Shown piece after piece: positions 8,562 to 17,532 of a stretch of DNA of 64,000 nucleotides; the stretch's first letter is position 1; each line of letters begins with the position of its first letter. Made by a program: the position numbers and the translations under genes. Source of the stretch: Arthrobacter sp. FW305-BF8 (GTDB taxonomy: Bacteria > Actinomycetota > Actinomycetes > Actinomycetales > Micrococcaceae); assembly GCF_021789315.1 (NCBI RefSeq), contig NZ_CP084561.1:2294001-2358000 (forward strand). Direction: 5' to 3'. Under the pieces are notes generated by a model. That model was given only the letters and a program-made list of their open reading frames with translations, was not told the DNA's origin and searched no databases.

Positions 8562-9152
8562 TCAGGCGGGGCGGCGGACGGCGTGCACGGCGGTGTCGTA
8601 AAGCTCGAACAGCTCGACACGTCCGCCCTGCTTCACCCACTCTTCCAAGGCTGCCTGGAGGCAAGTGATCGCGGCCGCTGCGATGGCGCGTGCCTCCAAG
8701 GTGCGGTGGCCGGACGCTGGCAGTCGTGGCTCGATCAGCGGTGTGAGCAGGTCCTGCCAGCGGGCTTGCTTTTCGGCGTGTCCCGCGCGCAGGGATTCGT
8801 TCCCGAACAGTAGCGTGACGAACTCGAGCCGGCGTTCGGCGGTGGTGTCGATCTCCTCGAGCACTTGGAACGCTGCGCGCAAGGATGTCCAGGGGTCCTC
8901 TTTGCGCGGGCGCTCGGCAAATCGTCCGGCGATCAGTTCACCCTGCTCCGACAGGCCGCTTAGCGCGAGGTCTTCTTTGCTGCGGAAGTAGTTGAACAGG
9001 GTCCGGCGGGAGACTCCCGCGGCGGCGGCGACCTCCTCGACGGTGGTGTCGTCGTAGCCCTTGGCTGCGAACTGCTCGAGGGCGGTGCGTGCGAGCAGGG
9101 AGCGGACGACGGCTCGGGTCTGCTCGCGGATCGGTGTCAACTTCTGGGCCAT
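8562..9152 (-). CDS. TetR/AcrR-family transcriptional regulator
   Basis: A 196-residue regulator. The N-terminal DNA-binding domain is clear (LEQFAAKGYDDTTVEEVAAA, then AGVSRRTLFNYFRSKEDLAL); the helical ligand domain after residue ~60 has no recognisable ligand signature. It is transcribed away from an SDR/oxidoreductase/hydrolase block. The 73-bp intergenic region holds the palindrome TTGCACGCAGTGCAA, the likely site for autorepression and repression of the divergent genes. TetR plus a short-chain dehydrogenase is a common actinobacterial pairing. Confidence 0.92.
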   Translation of the reverse strand: MAQKLTPIREQTRAVVRSLLARTALEQFAAKGYDDTTVEEVAAAAGVSRRTLFNYFRSKEDLALSGLSEQGELIAGRFAERPRKEDPWTSLRAAFQVLEEIDTTAERRLEFVTLLFGNESLRAGHAEKQARWQDLLTPLIEPRLPASGHRTLEARAIAAAAITCLQAALEEWVKQGGRVELFELYDTAVHAVRRPA

Positions 9153-9188
9153 GCACCCATAGTACGATGGTTCACTCCCGACCTGCTA

Positions 9189-9203
9189 TTGCACGCAGTG
9201 CAA
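9189..9203. promoter_or_regulatory. Probable TetR operator
   Basis: TTGCACGCAGTGCAA is a perfect inverted repeat (TTGCAC/GTGCAA, 3-nt spacer). It lies in the divergent intergenic region 37 bp upstream of the TetR start and 23 bp upstream of the SDR start, placed to control both genes. Confidence 0.65.
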
Positions 9204-9225
9204 GATCGTGCATAAAATGTATCGC

Positions 9226-10029
9226 ATGAGTAAAATTGACTATTCCAGCCAGACCATCATCGTTACAGGCGCGAGCTCCGGCCTCGGCGCGGAGTTCGCC
9301 CGGCAGTTGGCAGAACGTGGTTCCAACCTCGTACTCGTTGCCCGCCGTGCAGACCGGCTCGAAACCCTGGCCGGCGAACTTGGCCGCGACCACGGCGTCA
9401 CCGTGACCACCGTTGCCCGGGACCTCGGTAAGCCGGACGCTGGCCGCTCGCTTCGCGCGGAGCTCGAATTCCGCGGCATCCACGCCACCGGGCTGGTCAA
9501 CAACGCCGGCTTCGGCACGCACAACGCCTTCCCGGACGAGGACCCTGAACGCCTCCAGGGCATGATCGGGCTGAATGTCGGCGCCCTGGTGGACCTCAGC
9601 CGCGCATACATCGACCCGCTGACCTCTGCCGACACGGGGGTCCTGATCAACGTTGCGAGCCTGCTGGGCTTCCAGCCGGCCCCTTACCTGGGTGTCTACG
9701 GGGCCACCAAAGCCTTCGTCCTCAGCTTCACCGAATCGCTGTGGGAGGAGGCCCGCGGCACTGGCCTGCGCGTCCTCGCCGTCTGCCCCGGCGCTATGGA
9801 AACCGAATTTTTCGACGCCGCAGGCAGCCAGTCGGCCGACTACGGCACCGCGCGTGCAACGCCGAAGGATGTCGTCAGGATCGCGCTCGAGACCCTCGAC
9901 CGCCGCTCCGCGCCCCCGTCGGTCATCACCAACGGCCGCGCACTGGCGCTGGCCAGCAAGCTCCTGACGCGCCGCCAGATCGTCCGTTTCATGGGCGGAA
10001 TCCAACGCCGTGCCATGAGCCGGTCCTGA
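9226..10029 (+). CDS. SDR-family NAD(P)-dependent oxidoreductase
   Basis: A 267-residue classical short-chain dehydrogenase. It shows the Rossmann glycine motif TGASSGLGAEFARQL near residue 14, NNAGFGTHN, the catalytic serine in INVASLLGF and the YGATK catalytic pair. The ATG at 9226 is preferred because the conserved SQTIIVTGASSG core then begins at the usual distance; upstream GTG 9208 and ATG 9217 are possible. No clear ribosome-binding site precedes it, so the mRNA may be leaderless. It is divergent from TetR and shares its operator. The substrate is unknown; relatives reduce or oxidise carbonyls or alcohols. Confidence 0.88.
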   Translation: MSKIDYSSQTIIVTGASSGLGAEFARQLAERGSNLVLVARRADRLETLAGELGRDHGVTVTTVARDLGKPDAGRSLRAELEFRGIHATGLVNNAGFGTHNAFPDEDPERLQGMIGLNVGALVDLSRAYIDPLTSADTGVLINVASLLGFQPAPYLGVYGATKAFVLSFTESLWEEARGTGLRVLAVCPGAMETEFFDAAGSQSADYGTARATPKDVVRIALETLDRRSAPPSVITNGRALALASKLLTRRQIVRFMGGIQRRAMSRS

Positions 10030-10393
10030 GAGCACAGCGAGCGGGCCTCGTCTGGTGCCGTCTGCCTGACCCCCCGGGAGCCCGCCCCTCCCACCCAAGC
10101 CAGCACAAAAAGTGGAGCGACAGCTCATATTGATCACACACTGCTGCTCAAGCCCTTCACCGGGCGATAAAGCCATAAACCGTCGCAACGACCGCTGGAC
10201 TCCGCCGCTCAGGCCCCCTATCCAGCAACGTCGCTGCAGCGGCGAAGCATATGCACGTCGCACTGCCCGCCGTCCTTCCGGGCTCTTTGTGCATCTTCCA
10301 GACCCACGAGCCGTTCGGCCGAGACCGCCAGGCATTTTTTCGCCGCTCACCGCAGCGGTTCACCCTAACAAGCTCATTCTAGAAAGAAGCCAT
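10030..10393. other. Intergenic leader of the oxidoreductase gene
   Basis: About 360 bp between the SDR stop and the next start. The oxidoreductase frame is open through part of it, but the translation is proline/arginine-rich and unlike any family. I see no gene or strong hairpin. A weak ribosome-binding site AGAAAGAAG lies at 10381-10389. Confidence 0.45.
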
Positions 10394-11392
10394 ATGAAAG
10401 CGTTCGTCGTCGACAGCTACAAGCAGCCCGTCGAAATGACAGAGGTGCCCGAACCGATCGTCGGCGACCGGGACGTCCTCGTCAAAGTCCAAGCGGCGGG
10501 CCTGAACCAGTTGGACGAGAAAATTCGAGAGGGCGAGTTCAAACTGATCCTGCCGTACAGGGCCCCTTTCATCCTCGGCCACGACGTCGCCGGTACCGTT
10601 GTCCGAGTCGGCCCGAAAGTACGCAACTTTAAGCCGGGCGACCAGGTCTTCGCGAGGCCCCGCGACGGTCGCATCGGCACGTTCGCCGAACGCATCGCGA
10701 TCGACGAGAACGACGTCGCCTTGAAGCCGGCATCGATCACAATCGAGGAAGCCGGGTCATTGCCACTGGTGGCGCTGACGGCGTGGCAAGCGCTCGTCGA
10801 ACGCGGTCAGGTGAAGCCCGGACAGAAAGTCCTCATCCATGCCGGCACCGGAGGCGTGGGATCGATCGCGATCCAGCTGGCCAAACACCTCGGGGCCACC
10901 GTCGCGACCACTGTCAGCGGCCCCAACGCAGCCCTCGCCCGCGAACTCGGCGCCGACGAGGTCATCGACTACCGCACGCAGGATTTCTCGGTGCTCCTCA
11001 ACGGCTACGACCTGGTGCTCGACAGCCAGGGTGGAGAGAATCTCGCCAAGTCGCTGCGCGTTCTGAAAACCGGAGGAAAGGCGATCGGGATCTCGGGTCC
11101 GCCCGACCCGACCTTCGCCCAGGCAGCCGGCCTGAACTGGATAGTGCGTCTCGTGATTACAGCCCTCAGCGCGAAGGTGCGCCGTCAGGCGAAGAAGCTC
11201 GGGGTCCAGTACGAGTTCTTGTTCATGCACGCCAGCGGTGAGCAGCTCCGCACCCTGGCGGGCCTTGTTGACCGCGGCGTCATCCGCCCCGTCGTCGGGA
11301 AAACTGCGCCCTTCGCTGCACTGCCGGAGACGCTGTCTTCCCTCGGCAAGGGCGGGCTGCAGGGCAAGGCCGTCCTAACTATCAGCGACTAA
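10394..11392 (+). CDS. NADP-dependent oxidoreductase, zinc-free MDR/quinone oxidoreductase type
   Basis: A 332-residue medium-chain dehydrogenase/reductase. The N-terminal GroES-like domain begins MKAFVVDSYKQPVEM and includes LGHDVAGTVVRVG. The nucleotide-binding domain has the glycine motif HAGTGGVGSIAIQLAKHLGA. The zinc-ligand residues of alcohol dehydrogenases are absent, which points to quinone or enone reduction with NADPH. The ATG at 10394 matches the family start and follows AGAAAGAAG. It lies between an SDR and an alpha/beta hydrolase and is probably TetR-controlled with them. The physiological substrate is unknown. Confidence 0.9.
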   Translation: MKAFVVDSYKQPVEMTEVPEPIVGDRDVLVKVQAAGLNQLDEKIREGEFKLILPYRAPFILGHDVAGTVVRVGPKVRNFKPGDQVFARPRDGRIGTFAERIAIDENDVALKPASITIEEAGSLPLVALTAWQALVERGQVKPGQKVLIHAGTGGVGSIAIQLAKHLGATVATTVSGPNAALARELGADEVIDYRTQDFSVLLNGYDLVLDSQGGENLAKSLRVLKTGGKAIGISGPPDPTFAQAAGLNWIVRLVITALSAKVRRQAKKLGVQYEFLFMHASGEQLRTLAGLVDRGVIRPVVGKTAPFAALPETLSSLGKGGLQGKAVLTISD

Positions 11393-11434
11393 GCATCGGC
11401 CATTTCACACCCCTACCAGAAAGCGGTCACTCTC

Positions 11435-12304
11435 ATGAGTCACCACGGCCAGAACGCCGACGGCACCGTCATCACCTCTTACACCAAAGCCCCCGCGCGT
11501 TTCATCACGGTGGGCGGCGCGACATTCGCGTACCGAGAGCTGGGTCCGAGAGGCGGCATCCCGGTGGTGTTCTTCGTCCACCTCGCCGGGACCATGGACA
11601 ACTGGGATCCCCGCATCATCGACCCCATCGCCCAAAACCGCCACGTCATCACCTTCGACCAGCTCGGCGTCGGCGGGACCTCGGGGAAAGTTCGAGGCAC
11701 GCTCGAAGAAGCAGCCGATGACGCCTACTCGTTCATCACCGCCCTCGGCCACGACAAGATCGACATCTTCTCCTTCTCGATGGGCGGCATGATCGCCCAG
11801 GACCTCACCCTGAAACACCAGAACCTGGTCAGGAGACTCGTCCTCGCGGGGACGGGACCGCGTGGTGGCAAAGGCATGGACAAGGTCCTCGGCACCACTT
11901 ACTTCGACATCGCCCGCGCAGCTCTCACCCGGTCGGACCCGAAAGAGTTCCTGTTCTTCAACCGCGACAGCACTGGCAAACGCGCCGCGAAAGCGTTCAT
12001 CGAACGCCTGAAAGAGCGCACCATCGACCGAGACGCGGACATCAGCCTGCCCGGGTTCCAGAAGCAGCTGAGGGCCATCCAGAGATTCGGACGCTCGGCC
12101 CCGTCCGACCTCTCCGTCCTCACCCAGCCGACGCTGATCGCCAACGGCGGCCATGACCGCATGGTTCCCACGATCCTTTCCCACGACCTTCACCGGCGTA
12201 TCAAAAACTCGGAGCTGATCATTTATCCCGGCTCCGGCCACGGCGCAATCTTCCAGTTCCACGACCAGTTCGCCTCGGTCGCCGTGAAGTTCCTCGGAAA
12301 CTGA
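11435..12304 (+). CDS. Alpha/beta-fold hydrolase
   Basis: A 289-residue hydrolase 42 bp after the oxidoreductase. The nucleophile elbow is FSFSMGGMIAQ (Ser), the acid is the Asp in ANGGHDRMV and the base is the His in PGSGHGAIF. The oxyanion region reads FFVHLAGTMDNWDP and is followed by TFDQLGVGGTSG, as in a group of actinobacterial hydrolases often encoded with TetR and oxidoreductase genes. Ester, lactone or epoxide hydrolysis is possible. A decayed IS256 transposase begins immediately after the stop codon, so the IS reached the very end of this gene without truncating it. Confidence 0.88.
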   Translation: MSHHGQNADGTVITSYTKAPARFITVGGATFAYRELGPRGGIPVVFFVHLAGTMDNWDPRIIDPIAQNRHVITFDQLGVGGTSGKVRGTLEEAADDAYSFITALGHDKIDIFSFSMGGMIAQDLTLKHQNLVRRLVLAGTGPRGGKGMDKVLGTTYFDIARAALTRSDPKEFLFFNRDSTGKRAAKAFIERLKERTIDRDADISLPGFQKQLRAIQRFGRSAPSDLSVLTQPTLIANGGHDRMVPTILSHDLHRRIKNSELIIYPGSGHGAIFQFHDQFASVAVKFLGN

Positions 12305-12317
12305 TCCCCCCAGCATG

Positions 12318-12790
12318 CTCGTCCGCACATGAACTCCTGGCCCAGGCCAGGGAGCAGGGCATCGACCTCGTCGGGCCCTGACGGGCTGTTGAACCGACTC
12401 ACGAAAAACGTCCTGGAAACCGCGCTGGAAGCGGAAATGGACGAACACCTCGGACACGAAAAGCACGACGTGTCCGTGCGGGAGCGGGAACTCCCGCAAC
12501 GGCACCCGCACGAAGACCGTGCTGACCGAAATCGGGCCGGTGGAGATCGACGTGCCGCGGGATACCGGCTCGACCTTCGCCCCGCAGATAGTGAAGAAGC
12601 GGCAGCGCCGGCTGACCGGCGTGGATGAGATCGTGTTGTCACTCAGCGCGAAAGGCCTCACCACGGGGGAAATCGCGGCCCACTTCGCCGAGGTGTTCGG
12701 CGGCAGGGTCTCCAAGGACACCCTCTGGCGGATCACGGAGAAGGTCATCGGTGAGATGGTCGAGTGGCAGAACCGGCCCCCTGGACCTTG
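12318..12790 (+). pseudogene. IS256 transposase, 5' half (frameshifted)
   Basis: Successive frames encode HELLAQAREQGIDLVG, then DGLLNRLTKNVLETALEAEM, then VLTEIGPVEIDVPRDTGSTF and EMVEWQNRP, the N-terminal half of a mutator-type transposase. Frame changes occur near 12375, 12480 and 12780. The coding match stops at the IS30 insertion; the continuation resumes near 13841. Confidence 0.8.
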
Positions 12791-13840
12791 GGCGGTGTCT
12801 AACAGTCGTTGCGAATCCTGATCGGAAGGGATTCCAATGCCCAGGTACGCCGCGAACAGGATGCCGCCTCAAGTCAAACGCCTATATTTCGAGCTGATCA
12901 GGCAAGGGATCAGCGGCTCTGCTGCCTCGTTGCAGGTCGGCGTGTCGCTGAGCTGCGGCTCGCTGTGGTTCATCGATGCTGGCAGCGTGGAGTTCATAGA
13001 CAAGCCGATCAGCCGCCGGTACCTGACGCAGGATGACCGGATCGAAATCGCCGATGGCCTCCCCGCCGGCGACTCGGTGAATAAAGCATTGGTCACCCGC
13101 CCAGGTCAGCCGCTGGCTCAGACGCCGTTGGCCCAGACGCAGCTCTTGGCATGTCTGCGCCGAGACCATCTACGAAGCCGTCTACCGCGGCCTGATCGCC
13201 GCGCAGGACGGCCTCACGCTCCGCACTGGCCGAACGTACCGCCATAAACGCGGGCGCGGCAGGAACCGTGAGGGGGCGTTGAAGCAGTCCACCAACATGA
13301 ACCCGATCACCTATCGCCCCGCGGTCGTCGAGACTCGGACCCGCGCTGGGCACGAAGGAGATCTCATAATAGGCACCGGTCAGCGCTCAGCAATTGCCAC
13401 GCTCGTCGAATGCAAGTCCAGGCTCACAGTCCTCGTCCCGATACGGGGCGGCCGTACAGCCCAGATCGTCGGTGATGCCCTCATCCAGGCGTTCACAATC
13501 CTTCCCACAGCTCTACGGGGCACGCTGACCTGGGACCAGGGCAACGAGATGTTCCACCATGAACGGATTGAGCGGGAGACGGGGCTGCACATCTACTTCG
13601 CCGATCCGCATTCCCCGTGGCAGCGAGGGACGAATGAGAACACGAACGGTCTGCTGCGCCAGTATTTCCTCAAGGGCACCGACCTGGGCCTGATCACCGA
13701 TGAACGGCTACGGGAAGTCGGCATCGAACTCAACGACCGGCCACGGGAATGCCTAAAGGACCGCACACCAAATCAACTCATGGCACGGTGGAAACACCGG
13801 CTCCAAACCACTTAATTCGCGACGAGGACTGGAAACCGCC
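12791..13840 (+). mobile_element. IS30-family element nested in the IS256 remnant
   Basis: The left end GGCGGTGTCTAACAGTCGTT and the right end, read inward (GGCGGTTTCCAGTCCTCGTC), form imperfect inverted repeats; over 23 aligned positions about 16 match. The element splits an IS256 transposase between QNRPLD and the AYPVVFIDAI region. It carries one transposase with internal loss, so it is defective. I could not assign a target duplication with certainty. Confidence 0.75.
12837..13815 (+). pseudogene. IS30-family transposase, internally deleted and frameshifted
   Basis: The 5' frame from ATG 12837 (MPRYAANRMPPQVKRLYFEL, then DDRIEIADGL) carries the helix-turn-helix region. It loses the expected central part and changes frame near 13145-13160. 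The second frame (AETIYEAVYRGLIA onward) carries the complete DDE core: D in HEGDLIIGTG, D in LTWDQGNEM and E in RGTNENTNGLLRQYF. It ends at 13815. A full IS30 transposase would be one continuous frame of roughly 350-400 residues. Confidence 0.8.
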
Positions 13841-14577
13841 GGGCCTACCCTGTGGTGTTCATCGACGCGATCCACGTCAAGGTCCGCGACGGGCAGGTCA
13901 CCAACCGGCCGGTCTACGTCGCGATCGGCGTCAGCGTCAACAGGGAACGGGACATCCTCGGGCTGTGGGCCGAGGACGGCGGCGAAGGGGCAAAGTTCTG
14001 GCTCTCGGTGCTGACCGAAATCAAGAACCGCGGCGTCGAGGACGTCTGCATCACGGTCTGCGACGGGCTCAAGGGCCTACCCGAGGCCATCACCACGGTC
14101 TGGGAGCGGGCTGTGGTCCAGACCTGCATCGTGCATCTGATCCGGAACACCTTCCACTATGCGGCCCGGCAGTACTGGGACGAGATGTCCCGGGACCTGC
14201 GCCCGGTCTACACGGCACCGTCCGAGGCCGCGGCGAAGGAACGCTTCGTGGAGTTCTCGACCAAATGGGGCCGGCAGTACCCGGCGATCACCCGGCTGTG
14301 GGAGAACGCCTGGAGCGAGTTCGTGCCGTTCCTGGACTACGACGTCGAAATCCGGCGGGTCATCTGCAGCACCAACGCCATCGAATCCATCAACGCACGC
14401 TACCGGCGCGCGGTCAGGGCCCGGGGCCATTTCCCCACCGAGCAGGCGGCCCTGAAATGCCTCTACCTCGCCACCCGGGCACTGGACCCGACAGGCAAAG
14501 GCAGGGCACGATGGGCCACACGATGGAAGCCGGCCCTGAATGCATTCGCCATCAGCTTCGACGGAAGAATCAACTAA
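13841..14577 (+). pseudogene. IS256 transposase, 3' half
   Basis: One continuous frame (visible ATG at 13852) encodes the C-terminal catalytic half: VVFIDAIHVKVRDGQVTNRP with the first Asp, VCDGLKGLPEAI with the second, and CSTNAIESINARYRRAV with the Glu. It is separated from its N-terminal half by the IS30 insertion. A 139-bp segment of it (about 14165-14302) recurs almost unchanged on the minus strand near 47697-47835. Confidence 0.85.
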
Positions 14578-14649
14578 ATGCCAACCATGGATCCACCGAA
14601 AATCGGACAGTCCCCCCTGCGGATCAAATGTGGGCGTATTCCGCCCTGT

Positions 14650-15225
14650 TCAACGCCTCTTTCGTTGATCTTGTTGCGGGTCAGGTCCAGGCACGAACGC
14701 TTGGAGAGGGTGCGAAGGAAGCAGCCAGACCCGTCTTTCGGTAGAAGCATCGACCTCGAGCGGCGGGTACTTGCTGACCCGAATCGATTCCAATGCCCTG
14801 CAGTTTTCCATGGCTTGAAGCGATCCGTCTTCGGGCAGGACTCCGAAGAGTTCAAGGTGAGTCAGAGCTGGCAGCTCGGCTAGGGGTTCCAGGGAGCGAA
14901 CCGTCGTCTGCTTGCCGGAGGAGTCCCAGCTCGGCAGGGTGCTGAGCCTAATCGTGCCTAGTCTCTGCAAGTGGCTAAGTGGAGCCAAATCTGAGACGTT
15001 CGGCAAGTGCATGATGCTCAAATATTCAAGGTTGCTAAGGCTGGCTATCGGTTCCAGATCTGTATCTGGATAGGTCGCAATTACTAAGGTCTTCAGGTTT
15101 TCGTAATCTGATAGGCCGCTAAGGGACTTGTATTTGCAGTGCCAAATCCTGATCGCTGATACCTGTGACGGGGATGGATGCGCAGGGAGGGAGCGGGCGC
15201 CATCTCTCATGTATTCAGCGATCAT
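14650..15225 (-). CDS. Leucine-rich-repeat protein, hypothetical
   Basis: A 191-residue protein built from leucine-rich repeats about 22-24 residues apart (LSGLSDYENLKTLVIATYPD, LEPIASLSNLEYLSIMHLPN, LAPLSHLQRLGTIRLSTLPS, LEPLAELPALTHLELFG). There is no signal peptide or transmembrane segment, so it is probably cytoplasmic and acts through protein binding. It lies between the IS256 remnant and an integrase remnant with no functional partner. The sequence looks intact. Function is unknown. Confidence 0.7.
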   Translation of the reverse strand: MIAEYMRDGARSLPAHPSPSQVSAIRIWHCKYKSLSGLSDYENLKTLVIATYPDTDLEPIASLSNLEYLSIMHLPNVSDLAPLSHLQRLGTIRLSTLPSWDSSGKQTTVRSLEPLAELPALTHLELFGVLPEDGSLQAMENCRALESIRVSKYPPLEVDASTERRVWLLPSHPLQAFVPGPDPQQDQRKRR

Positions 15226-15289
15226 CCTGCCACGGTACTTGAAACGAGGCAGCAGCCTTCCGCCTTGGCGTGGTCGGGCTGAACCCTAC

Positions 15290-15690
15290 TAGTCATGGCC
15301 GGGTTCGTCGCTCGACGTAGCGTGACCACGCGTCGCCTGCTGCGTCGGCGTGGAGGAATGCGATTTGGTGGCTGTAGCCGAGTGCGGTGCAGGGGAAAGG
15401 GTGAGGTGTTCGTCGAGTGCGGTGTTTCGTGCGCCGCGCAGGTCGATGCCGAGGCTACGGAGCCCGGTCCATGATGCCATTCGGGTGAAGTGGTTGTCCG
15501 GCGCGGGTTCCCGGGAATAGCCAAGGACTTTGGGCGTCTGATCCTGTTCTGAGGTTCGGGCGGTTTCGCAGGTGTTCTTGGAGTAGTTCTGCGAAGGGTT
15601 GGGGCACGGGAAGAGTGCTGCGTCTGCCTGTCGTATGCTGGCTGGATGGCTCGCACGGCAAGAGAACGCATTGATGGTGATCCACTTTCG
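15290..15690 (-). pseudogene. Site-specific integrase/recombinase C-terminal remnant
   Basis: Minus-strand frames contain FAELLQEHLRNRPNLRTGSD and SPWLFPGTRAGQPLHPN, then LRSLGIDLRGARNTALDE, and in a third frame GYSHQIAFLHADAAGDAWSR near 15380-15310. Together these match the C-terminal part of phage-integrase-like proteins common in actinobacteria. At least two frameshifts separate the pieces, and the N-terminal two-thirds are missing. Confidence 0.65.
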
Positions 15691-15987
15691 TCCGGCGTTT
15701 ACAGCGCGCCTATGGACAAGATTTCTGAGCTGGACGGGTGTGAGCTGCAGGAGAACGCGTCGTCGTTCCACGTTGCTCACGGACGAGCGTTCCTCGGTAT
15801 CCATCCCCGCCGTGGCGGTATCCTGATCAACATTGTTCTAACCAGGGAACTCGAATCGGCACGGGTTCACCGCGCAGAGCGTGTGTCGGCCAACCGTTGG
15901 CACAACGAAGTGATCCTGAAGAACCCCGCAGAGATCGACGCCGAACTGTTCATCTGGATCCGTGAAGGATATGCCCACACCGCGTGA
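15646..15987 (+). CDS. DUF5655-like small protein
   Basis: A 113-residue cytoplasmic protein with no membrane segment. The pattern GRAFLGIHPRRGGILINIVL followed by HNEVILKNPAEIDAELFIWI and a C-terminal IREGYA resembles proteins with the DUF5655 domain. The ATG at 15646 gives the conserved start ARTARERID. It overlaps the decayed integrase on the opposite strand by about 45 bp. It appears intact; function is unknown. Confidence 0.65.
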   Translation: MARTARERIDGDPLSSGVYSAPMDKISELDGCELQENASSFHVAHGRAFLGIHPRRGGILINIVLTRELESARVHRAERVSANRWHNEVILKNPAEIDAELFIWIREGYAHTA

Positions 15988-16122
15988 GGTTCTTGGCGGG
16001 TCCGGCTGGCCATGGTGCCTCTCGTCCCGATGTTCCTGACGTCGAAGTCAGGTAGTAGGAACCTGGGAAAGTGGCCCCGCAGGGAACCTGGTCGACGGAT
16101 GCGGATTGCGCGTCTCTACTGA

Positions 16123-17524
16123 GGGGGTGTCAAGTTTTCTGTGTAAGGGACCGGTCGGTTATCCGTTCTGCCGGTTGGTCAGATCGGAAGTCGGTTGGGG
16201 AACTGGACGGCGAAAGCGTTTAGTGCCTGGTGCCATCCTTGGGTGCCGGTTCCGAGCTCGCCGCCGCGGGTGGTTTCGATGTTCCGGATCCCGAGGTAGA
16301 CCAGCTTGATCGCGGCCTCATCGGAGGGAAATGAGCCTCTGGTCTTTGTGATTTTCCGGAGCTGGTAGTTGATCGATTCGATCTGGTTCGTGGTGTAGAT
16401 GACCTTCCGAATTTCCGGGGTGAAGGCCAGGAACGGGGTGAAGTCCTCCCATGCGTTCCGCCACGCCAGCACCGCCCCGGGCGCCGTGCTCTGCCAGGCC
16501 TGCGCGAATGCCTCCATGGCCAGTTCGGCGGCCTGCACGGTCGGTGCGGTGTAGATCGGGCGCATGTCCCGGGCCATGGCTTTGCGTGCTCCGTAGGAGG
16601 CGTATTTCATGGCCGAGCGCAGCAGGTGCACGACGCAGGTCTGCACGACGGTCTGCGGGTAGATGCTGTTCACCGCTGCCGGCAGCCCGGTGAGCCCGTC
16701 GCAGCACAGGATGAGGATGTCGGCGGCTCCGCGGTTGCGAATCTCGGTGAGGACGTTGGCCCAGAACTTCGCCCCTTCCGAGGTGCCCAGCCACAGGCCC
16801 AGGACCTGCTTGCGGCCCTCCACGTCCACGCCGACGGCCACGTGGCAGGCCTTGTTCACCACGACCCCACCGTCCCTGATTTTCAGCCAGATCGCGTCAA
16901 TGTAGACGATCGGATACACGGACTCCAGGGGCCGGTTTTGCCATTGGGCGACCTCGTCGGCGATCACGTCCGTGACCCTGGAAATCGTCGCGGCGGAGAC
17001 CTTGGTCCCGTAGATCTCATCGAGGTGGGAGCCGATGTCCCTGGTGCTCATTCCCCGGGCGTAGAGGGACAGGATCATGTCTTCGACCTTGCCCAGCCGG
17101 CGGGCCCGCTTTGGCACAATCACGGGCTCGAAAGAACTGTTCCTGTCCCGCGGCACGGTGACCTGCACCGGGCCTTGGAGAGTCTGAACACTCTTGGTGG
17201 TCTTGCCATTGCGGGAGTTGCCCGTGCCCTGCCCGGCGGGGTCCCCGGACTCATAGCCAAGGTGGTCACTCATCTCGGTTTCCAAGGCCCGTTCCAGTAC
17301 CGCGCGGGTCATCCGGGAGAGCAGTTCCTCCACGCCGTTGCGGCCCTCTCCGAGGTCCTCGGCGGCCGTGACGAGCGCGTCAATCTGGTCGGCGCTCAAA
17401 ACGCCTTCAAGGGGGTTGGTGGTCATACTGATTTCGGCCAAGAGGGCCCGTCCTTTCAGGGGTGAAACCGCAGGTCACACCCTAGTTAGAGACCGGACCC
17501 TTACACACTCAATGAAACACCCTC
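16123..17524 (-). mobile_element. Intact IS256-family insertion sequence
   Basis: The terminal inverted repeats share GGGTGT, then a variable 8-9 nt, then GTGTAAGGG and CCGGTC. The element is flanked by the direct repeat TCTACTGA (16115-16122 and 17525-17532; identity extends to 10 bp), an 8-9-bp target duplication normal for IS256. It contains one uninterrupted transposase gene and is probably functional. Length is about 1.4 kb. It is not a copy of the decayed IS256 at 12.3-14.6 kb; the proteins are clearly diverged. Confidence 0.9.
16179..17441 (-). CDS. IS256-family (mutator-type) transposase
   Basis: A 420-residue DDE transposase, near full family length. Key motifs are VYIDAIWLKIRDGGVV (first Asp), LCCDGLTGLPAAVNSI (second Asp), CVVHLLRSAMKYASY and YTTNQIESINYQLRK (catalytic Glu). 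The N-terminal half has the helix-turn-helix region YARGMSTRDIGSHLDEIYG. The TTG at 17441 is preferred because AAAGGACG lies about 9 bp upstream; an ATG at 17426 is the alternative. No frameshift is visible. Confidence 0.92.
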   Translation of the reverse strand: MAEISMTTNPLEGVLSADQIDALVTAAEDLGEGRNGVEELLSRMTRAVLERALETEMSDHLGYESGDPAGQGTGNSRNGKTTKSVQTLQGPVQVTVPRDRNSSFEPVIVPKRARRLGKVEDMILSLYARGMSTRDIGSHLDEIYGTKVSAATISRVTDVIADEVAQWQNRPLESVYPIVYIDAIWLKIRDGGVVVNKACHVAVGVDVEGRKQVLGLWLGTSEGAKFWANVLTEIRNRGAADILILCCDGLTGLPAAVNSIYPQTVVQTCVVHLLRSAMKYASYGARKAMARDMRPIYTAPTVQAAELAMEAFAQAWQSTAPGAVLAWRNAWEDFTPFLAFTPEIRKVIYTTNQIESINYQLRKITKTRGSFPSDEAAIKLVYLGIRNIETTRGGELGTGTQGWHQALNAFAVQFPNRLPI

Positions 17525-17532
17525 TCTACTGA

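Larger units (their letters stand above)
12305..14621 (+). mobile_element. Decayed IS256-family element interrupted by an IS30 element
   Basis: Two halves of one IS256 transposase flank an IS30 insertion. The left terminal repeat is not recognisable and the coding remnant starts right after the hydrolase stop. On the right, the sequence after the transposase stop includes AAAATCGGACAGTCCCC, typical of an IS256 inverted repeat. At least three frameshifts in the 5' half show long decay. The right boundary is approximate. Confidence 0.75.

Noticed and set aside
9172..10350. Minus-strand open frame of 392 codons
   Set aside because: Antisense to the SDR gene and its downstream leader; no domain pattern.
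11405..12748. Minus-strand open frame of 447 codons
   Set aside because: Spans the alpha/beta hydrolase and the IS256 remnant on the opposite strand; no family features.
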